A program made the translations under genes and the position numbers. From JACDAV01 sp036556145 (GTDB taxonomy: Bacteria > Chloroflexota > Limnocylindria > Limnocylindrales > CSP1-4), in contig DATBKB010000054.1 of the NCBI GenBank assembly GCA_036556145.1, positions 1 through 11,209 on the forward strand: a DNA stretch of 11,209 bases, read 5' to 3'. Shown in pieces: positions 7,201-11,209 of this stretch. Position 1 is the first letter of the stretch, and every line of letters starts with the position of its first letter. The notes beneath the pieces are model-generated. The model saw nothing but the letters and a program-made list of their open reading frames with translations. It was not told the origin of the DNA and did no database searches.

Positions 7201-7565
7201 AGCGGGGCACGGAGCTCGTCGTGGTCGTGCGCGACCCGGCCAGGCTCGCGCGCGTCGGCGACGTCCCCGAGCCGGCGATCGCGACGCCGGCCCGTCCGAG
7301 CCCGATCGCGACGGCGCCAGGCGCCGCCGGACCGAGAGCGGCGACGGCGGACCCGTTCGGCCTCGGCCTGCCCGGCACGGCGACGGTGGCCACGCTCGCG
7401 CTGGTCCTGGCCGCGTCCCTTGGGGTGACCCTATTGCGGTCTCGCCTCGCCCGGAACCGGCTCCTGGCCCGTGCCACCGCCCGTGTGGCGCAACTGGCGG
7501 CCCGAACGAGCCCACGTTCGAGCCGATCGTCCGGTCCGGGGAGCGGCAATCCTGCCCACGGCTGA
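4218..7565 (+). CDS. Secreted, membrane-anchored lamin-tail and multi-OB-fold surface protein
   Basis: The start is ATG with GGAGGAG at 4204-4210, seven bases upstream. The 1115-residue product begins with a signal peptide (charged start, hydrophobic stretch about 8-26). A lamin-tail domain (about 45-204) follows, with LLLSEVMTGG and DEFVEVVNAGPAAVDLVGLEI. Next come a Pro-Thr stalk (205-266) and a first pair of OB-like beta barrels starting at PIADARLAPHG (about 271-460). A second Pro-Thr stalk (461-502) precedes another pair starting at IADARRANLGD (505-696). Three more OB-like units begin near 715, 817 and 931. A single helix (about 1055-1074) and an Arg-rich tail end it, consistent with a membrane anchor with the tail inside. 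Repeated VQDATGAIVV and VEVTGRVV-type strands mark the OB units. Related lamin-tail/OB proteins often carry a nuclease or phosphatase domain; none is seen here. A surface nucleic-acid or glycan-binding role is inference. Confidence 0.85.
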   Translation: MDRAPRAMALALVATFVMASVVVAGFRAGPATRPLLAGVSWPPSTLLLSEVMTGGASASDEFVEVVNAGPAAVDLVGLEIAYITASGSTVTRKGTWVASLPLEPGRRVLLANAAGAFATIADATWTGGLAATGGALVLRPIGGAPIDAVGWGAATTAFVEGAVMVAAAPGSSIERRPGGAAGNGADTNDNATDWFVQAVPTPQNLAAPPAPDPASEPTPTPTATASAEPTPVPTLTPTVTPTATPAATPTPTATPTPIPSPAPDPSAAAVPIADARLAPHGAEVTIAGTLTTALGAIESGHGAFVEDSTGGIAIYVATAVTEGPPAGATIVATGVVDDRFAQRTLRVDVGAIVTVGSAALPEGVAVATGDVAETLEGRRVRVTGTTVGAPTAMADGTGLLLDDGTGSLRVVVAPSALGAVAIPSATRVVALGPVGQRDSSGTGSTGYRVHVTNSGDFAVLAPEATPTPEPTAASTPAPTATPTATPHATATPAPTPTPQPTPIAIADARRANLGDVVHVAGVVTADPGRLGSAALIPVQDATGAIVVHLPSGTMVPARGRRIDVSGTLAAPYGQLEVRPTVAGIRVGEMSSLPAPLEIRGADLGEAVEGRLVTIAGTADAKPHKSESGDLSFTITAEDGRTVRVLADATSELTTKAIARGATYRLTGIAGQRATGKGRLDGYRLWLRGAADIVATTGQATSSPGASTTPKPPGPVARTIAGALLVREADVTIDAIVTTDATLLDSTGRRIVVQDATAAIEVLVPAGATPPAVGTRVEVTGRVVRAYGAPRLRAAELEVRDGGRAQQPAELRRAPGPAHEWRLVRASGTLVDVHRLGSRWRAELVLAGTRVPIAGLTGAGIPASMLVEGRRATIVGIVRRPYPSATDRRFAIVPRSRADVAIGPAEPATSGRGTKRPGAGAGASSAGPLDVDLARLGGYVGKDVRVGGLVVELVQDGVTLDDGTAVGRVVLLDEAAEYLPLLEPEDAINATGRVEKRGTELVVVVRDPARLARVGDVPEPAIATPARPSPIATAPGAAGPRAATADPFGLGLPGTATVATLALVLAASLGVTLLRSRLARNRLLARATARVAQLAARTSPRSSRSSGPGSGNPAHG
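4830..5015 (+). repeat. Pro-Thr stalk coded by degenerate CCGAC(C/G)-type repeats
   Basis: Short, imperfect tandem units of the kind ccgacggcgacc encode a stalk of alternating Pro, Thr and Ala (residues 205-266) between the lamin-tail domain and the first OB unit. Such tracts are prone to length change by slippage. Confidence 0.7.
5598..5723 (+). repeat. Second Pro-Thr stalk, degenerate tandem repeat
   Basis: This is the same kind of Pro/Thr/Ala repeat (residues 461-502), placed between the first and second OB-pair modules. It matches the 4830-5015 tract in style but is shorter. Confidence 0.7.
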
Positions 7566-7667
7566 CGGGTCGGGCGACCGTCCCCAACCACCCCGGACCC
7601 CACCCAGCCGCTCGCCGTCTTGGCCTCGCCCAGCCCGCCGCTGAGCACGAATCGTGCGTGGCCGTGC

Positions 7668-7697
7668 TTGACGCTCTCGAAAACCCGGGACTATCCT
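7668..7697 (+). promoter_or_regulatory. Sigma-70-type promoter for the nucleoside phosphorylase gene
   Basis: TTGACG (7668-7673) and TATCCT (7692-7697) are separated by 18 bases. They match the housekeeping consensus at 5 of 6 and 4 of 6 positions. Transcription would start near 7704, giving a leader of about 44 bases that contains AGGAGAGG. Confidence 0.6.
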
Positions 7698-7747
7698 CTC
7701 GCGGTTCCGCGCTCCCCTGAGCGTGACTCCAGGAGAGGTGCAGGGTC

Positions 7748-8602
7748 TTGCCGAACGCGGATCCCCGCGTTGCACTCCCAACCGGCGAACGGCAATACCA
7801 CATCGGACTCGGCCCGGGTGAGCTGGCCGAGTACATCCTTCTCCCCGGTGACCCCGATCGAACGGCCCGGATCGCGACCCGGTTCGACTCCATCGAGCTG
7901 GAGCAGCGGCATCGGGAGTTCGCCTCGGTCACCGGAACGTTCAAGGGCATGCGGATGTCCATCGTGTCGACCGGGATCGGCACCGACAACGTCGAGATCG
8001 CGGTGGCCGAAATCCTCGCGATCACCGAGCGACCCACGTTCATTCGGGTCGGATCCTGTGGGGGTCTCCAACCGGAGATGCAGCTCGGCGACCTCGTCGT
8101 GTCGACCGGGGCGGTACGCCTGGAGTCGACGACGAGCTATTTCGTCCACGACGGCTACCCGGCCGTTGCGGATTACGAGGCGGTACTCGCGCTCCTGGAG
8201 GCAGGCGCCCGTCTCGGACATCGAATACACGTGGGGCTGACGGCTACGGCGCCCGGCTTTTTCGGAGCGCAGGGACGCCCGATTCCGCAGCTTCCCATCC
8301 GCTACCCTGATTTAGCCGAGGAGATGGCCCGGCAGCGGGTCCTGAATTTCGAGATGGAGGCCTCGGCCCTCCTCGTCCTCGCCAGCCTCGCCCGTTGTCG
8401 GGCGGGTGTCGTCTGTGCGGTCTACGCGCAGCGCTCGACCGGCGACTTCGTCACCGGGGCGGCCAAGGACGCAGCCGAGGCAGCGTGCGTGGAGACGGGG
8501 CTCGAGAGCCTCCTGATCCTCGCCGAGATGGACGGCCAGAAGCGGGACGCCTCCACGGACCGCTGGCGGCCGTCGCTGTGGAAGCAGCCCTCGCGGAACT
8601 AG
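7748..8602 (+). CDS. udp: Uridine phosphorylase-like nucleoside phosphorylase
   Basis: It is predicted to cleave uridine (or a related nucleoside) with phosphate to a free base and ribose-1-phosphate, in cytoplasmic nucleoside salvage. The start is TTG at 7748, nine bases after AGGAGAGG; no in-frame ATG or GTG fits that site better. Family marks in the 284-residue product: LPGDPDR (32-38) with the phosphate-site glycine and arginine, RVGSCGGLQ (100-108), FFGAQGR (171-177) and NFEMEASALL (200-209). Gln175 and Arg177 sit where uridine phosphorylases bind uracil. The EMExS-type ribose-binding motif is complete. The RVGTTG of the Escherichia coli enzyme is RVGSCG here. The C-terminus runs about 25 residues past the usual end and is charged. 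The Q-x-R pair favours uridine over purine nucleosides, but specificity is not certain. It probably shares a transcript with the small gene downstream. Confidence 0.8.
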   Translation: MPNADPRVALPTGERQYHIGLGPGELAEYILLPGDPDRTARIATRFDSIELEQRHREFASVTGTFKGMRMSIVSTGIGTDNVEIAVAEILAITERPTFIRVGSCGGLQPEMQLGDLVVSTGAVRLESTTSYFVHDGYPAVADYEAVLALLEAGARLGHRIHVGLTATAPGFFGAQGRPIPQLPIRYPDLAEEMARQRVLNFEMEASALLVLASLARCRAGVVCAVYAQRSTGDFVTGAAKDAAEAACVETGLESLLILAEMDGQKRDASTDRWRPSLWKQPSRN

Positions 8603-8694
8603 ACGTCGCGAACGAGCTGTATCACCAAATCAACCGTCCGCAGCGGATTCGGGACAAGGGTTCCCGGGACGCACGAGTCGCAAGGAGGAACCCG

Positions 8695-8835
8695 ATGGCC
8701 GAAGCCTATTGCGTCAAGGACAAGCAGAAGGTCGAAGTCCAGAACGCCCAGCGGATCACGATGAAGAACGGCAAGCCCGCCCTTCAGGGCACGTGCCCGA
8801 TCTGCGGCGGCAAGGTCTTCAAGATCGGCGGCTGA
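8695..8835 (+). CDS. 46-residue zinc-ribbon-like protein, DUF5679 type
   Basis: A strong site, AAGGAGGA (8682-8689), precedes the ATG by five bases. The product has 46 residues and matches, from memory, the DUF5679 pattern: YCVK near the N-terminus, a middle like VTxKNGRPA (here ITMKNGKPALQG), and TCPICGGKVFKIG at the end. Members usually carry two CxxC knuckles, as in a rubredoxin-like zinc ribbon. Here the second is intact (CPIC), but the first reads CVKD, leaving three cysteines. Zinc could be held by three Cys plus Asp, or lost. Function is unknown; the family is common in Chloroflexota and archaea. It lies 92 bases after the phosphorylase gene, and the hairpin terminator follows it directly. 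Confidence 0.8.
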   Translation: MAEAYCVKDKQKVEVQNAQRITMKNGKPALQGTCPICGGKVFKIGG

Positions 8836-8857
8836 CGCAGGCTCACATCGAATTCCG

Positions 8858-8890
8858 AAGACCCCCGCCGGGCAACCGGCGGGGGTCTTT
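8858..8890 (+). terminator. Intrinsic terminator after the phosphorylase/DUF5679 unit
   Basis: A perfect 14-base stem (8858-8871 with 8876-8889) closes on a GCAA tetraloop and ends in TCTTT. The U-run is short, but the stem is very strong. The AAAGA side could also serve the opposite strand. It ends the transcript 22 bases after the small gene's stop. Confidence 0.85.
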
Positions 8891-8896
8891 GCTGTC

Positions 8897-8902
8897 TACG
8901 AT
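8897..8902 (+). promoter_or_regulatory. -10 box giving a leaderless ROK kinase transcript
   Basis: TACGAT ends seven bases before the GTG at 8909, which places the expected transcription start at or next to the start codon. No Shine-Dalgarno sequence precedes this GTG, unlike nearly every other gene in the window. The -35 position falls inside the terminator hairpin and shows no consensus. Confidence 0.45.
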
Positions 8903-8908
8903 GCGTCG

Positions 8909-9946
8909 GTGACTGCAACGGCGGCTTCGACGAGCGCCCGCTCCCGGCCGAGGACGGTCGAGGGACCGGTCCTGGCGCTTGATCTCGGCGCGAGCCGGAT
9001 CCGTGTGGCCGGGGTGGGACCGGACGGCCGGCTCTTCGCCCGCGACGCCGGCCCGACGCCGGGGGAGGCCGGGCCGGATGCGGTCGTCGCCGCGTGCATC
9101 GGGCGGTTGCGGGGCGTTGTCGCGGCGCTCGACGCGGGAACTCGATCGGCGCTGGTCGGGATCGGCCTTTCGGCACCCGGTCCGCTCGACCCGCATCGCG
9201 GCATCCTCGTCGAGCCGCCGAACATCGGGCCGGGATTTCGCGATGTGCCCTTCGCGGAGCCGATCGCCCAGGCCCTGAACCTGCCGGTCCGCCTCGAGCG
9301 GGACACCCACGTCGCCGCGCTCGCCGAGCAGGCGTTCGGCGCCGCCCGAGAGGCCGAGCACTTCCTCTACATCACCGTGTCGACCGGGATCGGCGGCGCG
9401 ATCGTCGCCGCCGGCGAGCTCTACGGCGGGGCCGACGGCGTCGCCGGCGAGATCGGCCATATCCCGGTCGGGATGCCGGAGGTCGCGTGCATGTGCGGCA
9501 CGGCCGGCCACCTCGAGGGCGTGAGCTCAGGGAGCGGGATCGCCCGCCAGGCCGCCATCGCGATCGCGGCCGGGCGAGCCACCGGCCTCCGGGAGCGGGC
9601 CGAGCGGATTGCCCCCGCGCAGCTGGACGCCGCCCAGGTCGCGGAGGCCGAGGCAGCCGGCGACCCCGACGCGGCCGCGATCATGGGCCGTGCCCGCCAG
9701 GCCTTCGCCGCCGCGCTCATCGGCCTCGTCAACGTGTTCAATCCGGAGCTCGTGGTCGTCGGTGGCGGCCTGGCGCGGGCGCAGGGCGAGCGCTGGCTCG
9801 GCCCCGCCCGCCGGGCCGTCGAGGAGGGTGCGTTCCGGATCCCGCGCGACCGGGTTCGGATCGTCCCCGCCGCGCTCGGTGACGACGTCGGCCTCGTCGG
9901 CGCGCAGCCACTCCTCGCCCGCTCGTCGTTGCCGGTGCGGTCCTAG
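8909..9946 (+). CDS. ROK-family sugar kinase (probable glucokinase)
   Basis: It phosphorylates a sugar, most likely glucose, with ATP to feed glycolysis. The 345-residue product has the ROK layout. The first phosphate-binding segment is LALDLGASRIRVAGV (22-36), followed by SAPGPLD (88-94) and RDTHVAALAE (131-140) with the catalytic Asp132. STGIGGAIV (158-166), the EIGH sugar/zinc motif (181-184), CMCGTAGHLE (194-203) and VVVGGGLA in the second half complete it. The family zinc motif CxCGxxGCxE has His in place of the third Cys, which could still bind zinc; this variant occurs in ROK kinases as far as I recall. ROK repressors have an N-terminal helix-turn-helix; here only about 20 Ser/Thr/Arg-rich residues precede the kinase fold, so it is an enzyme. 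The GTG start is taken from the upstream -10 box, since no ribosome site is seen; a later start within the first 20 codons is possible. Confidence 0.85.
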   Translation: MTATAASTSARSRPRTVEGPVLALDLGASRIRVAGVGPDGRLFARDAGPTPGEAGPDAVVAACIGRLRGVVAALDAGTRSALVGIGLSAPGPLDPHRGILVEPPNIGPGFRDVPFAEPIAQALNLPVRLERDTHVAALAEQAFGAAREAEHFLYITVSTGIGGAIVAAGELYGGADGVAGEIGHIPVGMPEVACMCGTAGHLEGVSSGSGIARQAAIAIAAGRATGLRERAERIAPAQLDAAQVAEAEAAGDPDAAAIMGRARQAFAAALIGLVNVFNPELVVVGGGLARAQGERWLGPARRAVEEGAFRIPRDRVRIVPAALGDDVGLVGAQPLLARSSLPVRS

Positions 9947-9989
9947 CGCGGGCGGCGCGGGCGGCGCTGGAGGGCCCGGCAGGGGCCTC

Positions 9990-9998
9990 TGCTAGAAT
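9990..9998 (+). promoter_or_regulatory. Extended -10 promoter for gap-pgk
   Basis: TGCTAGAAT contains TAGAAT (5 of 6 to consensus) with the TGn extension. Transcription from about 10005 gives a leader of roughly 104 GC-rich bases before the gap ATG. No recognised riboswitch was found in the leader. The -35 region is poor, as is usual with extended -10 promoters. Confidence 0.5.
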
Positions 9999-10108
9999 CC
10001 CGGCCGCATTTCCACGACTGATTCCCGCGCGTCGCGCGAGCGTTCGACGATCCCCTGGGGGGCCCGCCGCTCGGCCCGCGGCGCCAACCGCGCACCTGGA
10101 GGAGCCCG

Positions 10109-11161
10109 ATGGCAGTCCGTGTCGGCATCAACGGCTTCGGCCGGATCGGCCGCCAGTCGCTCAAGGCGATGATCGAGCGCACCCCGCAGGTCGAGGTCGT
10201 GGCGGTCAACGACCTGGTCGACACCGAGATGAACGCGCTCCTCTTCAAGCACGACTCGACGTACGGCGCCTACGACGGCTCCGTCGAGGCGCGGGGCGAG
10301 AACCTCGTGATCGACGGCCGCGAGATCAAGGTGCTCAAGGAGAAGGACCCGGCGGCGCTGCCGTGGCGGGATCTCGGCGTCGACATCGTCCTCGAGTCGA
10401 CCGGCCTCTTCACCGACGCCTCGAAGGCGAAGGCGCACCTCGACGCCGGAGCGACGAAGGTCGTCATCAGCGCGCCGGCGAAGGGCGAGGACATCACGGT
10501 CGTCCTCGGCGTCAACGAGGAGCGTTACGACCCGGCCGCGCACCACATCATCAGCAACGCGAGCTGCACGACGAACTGCCTCGCGCCCGCGGCGAAGGTC
10601 GTCCACGACACGCTCAAGATCCAGCGCGGGCTGATGAACACGATCCACAGCTACACGAACGACCAGCGGATCCTCGACGTCGCCCACAAGGACCCGCGCC
10701 GGGCGCGATCGGCCGGCCAGAACATCATCCCGACGACCACCGGCGCGGCGAAGGCGCTCGCGCTCGTCATCCCCGACCTCAAGGGCAAGTTCGACGGCTT
10801 CAGCCTGCGCGTCCCGACCCCGACGGTCAGCGTCGTCGACTTCACCGCCGAGGTGTCGCGCCCAACGTCGGTCGAGGAGGTCAACGACGCGTTCCGGAAG
10901 GCCGCGGCCGGCCCGCTCGACGGAATCCTCGGTGTGTCGGACGAGCCACTCGTCTCCTCGGACTTCCGCGGCGATTCCCGCTCTTCCATCGTCGACTCGG
11001 CCTCGACGATGGTCCTCGGCGGGACGATGGTCAAGGTCATCGCCTGGTACGACAACGAGTGGGGTTACAGCTGCCGCGTCGCCGACATCATCGGCTACGT
11101 CGCCGAGCGCTTGCCCTCGAAGTCGGGCGCGAAGCGGCCGGCCGAGCCGGCTCGCGCCTGA
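10109..11161 (+). CDS. gap: Glyceraldehyde-3-phosphate dehydrogenase, type I
   Basis: It oxidises glyceraldehyde-3-phosphate to 1,3-bisphosphoglycerate in cytoplasmic glycolysis, and works in reverse in gluconeogenesis. The ATG follows GGAGGAG (10098-10104) by four bases. The 350-residue product shows the Rossmann motif GINGFGRIGR (6-15), Asp35 in VNDLVD (favouring NAD), and the active site SNASCTTNCLAP with catalytic Cys153. His180 lies in MNTIHSYTNDQ, TTTG is at 209-212, and AWYDNEWGYSCR is near the end. The coenzyme-selectivity pair, usually Leu-Pro in NAD enzymes and Ala-Ser in NADP-using ones, is Val191-Ala192 here, so strict NAD use is not assured. A 14-residue Ser/Lys/Pro/Ala tail extends past the usual end. 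It is the first gene of a gap-pgk operon. Confidence 0.98.
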   Translation: MAVRVGINGFGRIGRQSLKAMIERTPQVEVVAVNDLVDTEMNALLFKHDSTYGAYDGSVEARGENLVIDGREIKVLKEKDPAALPWRDLGVDIVLESTGLFTDASKAKAHLDAGATKVVISAPAKGEDITVVLGVNEERYDPAAHHIISNASCTTNCLAPAAKVVHDTLKIQRGLMNTIHSYTNDQRILDVAHKDPRRARSAGQNIIPTTTGAAKALALVIPDLKGKFDGFSLRVPTPTVSVVDFTAEVSRPTSVEEVNDAFRKAAAGPLDGILGVSDEPLVSSDFRGDSRSSIVDSASTMVLGGTMVKVIAWYDNEWGYSCRVADIIGYVAERLPSKSGAKRPAEPARA

Positions 11162-11188
11162 TCGAACGACGGAGCGAGCCGCGCGCAC

Positions 11189-11209
11189 GTGGACAAGCTG
11201 ACCGTTCGT
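11189..11209 (+). CDS. pgk: Phosphoglycerate kinase, first seven codons (3' partial)
   Basis: GTG GAC AAG CTG ACC GTT CGT reads MDKLTVR, matching the common bacterial start of phosphoglycerate kinase (MDKLTVRD...). GGAGCGAG (11171-11178) is a plausible ribosome site ten bases upstream. It begins 27 bases after gap, the classic order for the next glycolytic step. The rest lies beyond the window. Confidence 0.8.

Noticed and set aside
7566..7667. Terminator after the lamin-tail protein gene
   Set aside because: Only a 5-base stem (GGTCG/CGACC) with no T-run is present.
8395..8694. Longer start for the DUF5679 mini-protein
   Set aside because: The upstream extension overlaps the phosphorylase gene in another frame and has no domain; the strong AAGGAGGA site points to ATG at 8695.

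Overview
The window is very GC-rich (roughly 70%), with almost all third codon positions G or C, GTG and TTG starts beside ATG, and strong GGAGG-type ribosome binding sites. Gene content (a DnaE2-type polymerase, a lamin-tail/OB-fold surface protein with Pro-Thr linkers, a DUF5679-type mini-protein, a ROK sugar kinase, gap followed by pgk) suggests a free-living high-GC bacterium. I infer Chloroflexota, perhaps the Limnocylindria lineage; an actinobacterium is less likely. The taxonomic call rests on gene style, not on a marker gene.

Layout: (1) 1-3075, + strand, the 3' two-thirds of an error-prone DNA polymerase III alpha subunit (dnaE2). It carries a large in-frame insert (about 289-1130) in the region expected to form the thumb. 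(2) 3101-4015, - strand, a four-helix membrane protein of unknown function, convergent with dnaE2. (3) 4218-7565, + strand, a secreted, C-terminally anchored 1115-residue protein: lamin-tail domain, Pro-Thr stalks, and about seven OB-like beta-barrel units. (4) 7748-8602, a uridine-phosphorylase-like nucleoside phosphorylase, then a 46-residue zinc-ribbon-like protein (8695-8835) and a strong hairpin terminator (8858-8890). (5) 8909-9946, a ROK-family sugar kinase, apparently leaderless. (6) 10109-11161 glyceraldehyde-3-phosphate dehydrogenase, followed after 27 bases by the first seven codons of phosphoglycerate kinase.

Functionally the right half is central metabolism: nucleoside salvage feeding ribose-1-phosphate, sugar phosphorylation, and the two payoff-phase glycolytic steps in a gap-pgk operon. 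The left half is mutagenic DNA repair and cell-surface proteins. No tRNA, rRNA, CRISPR array, transposase or phage gene was seen, and no gene-free stretch exceeds 300 bases.

The most unusual feature is the insert inside dnaE2. It holds four copies of a 23-base repeat (two direct at 664 and 736, two inverted at 841 and 913, each pair exactly 72 bases apart). It also holds three copies of a second short repeat that are read in different ways by the protein, plus several perfect inverted repeats. By hand count, codons ending in A or T make up about 26% of the insert but only about 3% of the adjacent conserved polymerase core. This looks like nucleic-acid repeat elements that have invaded a coding gene while keeping its frame open.
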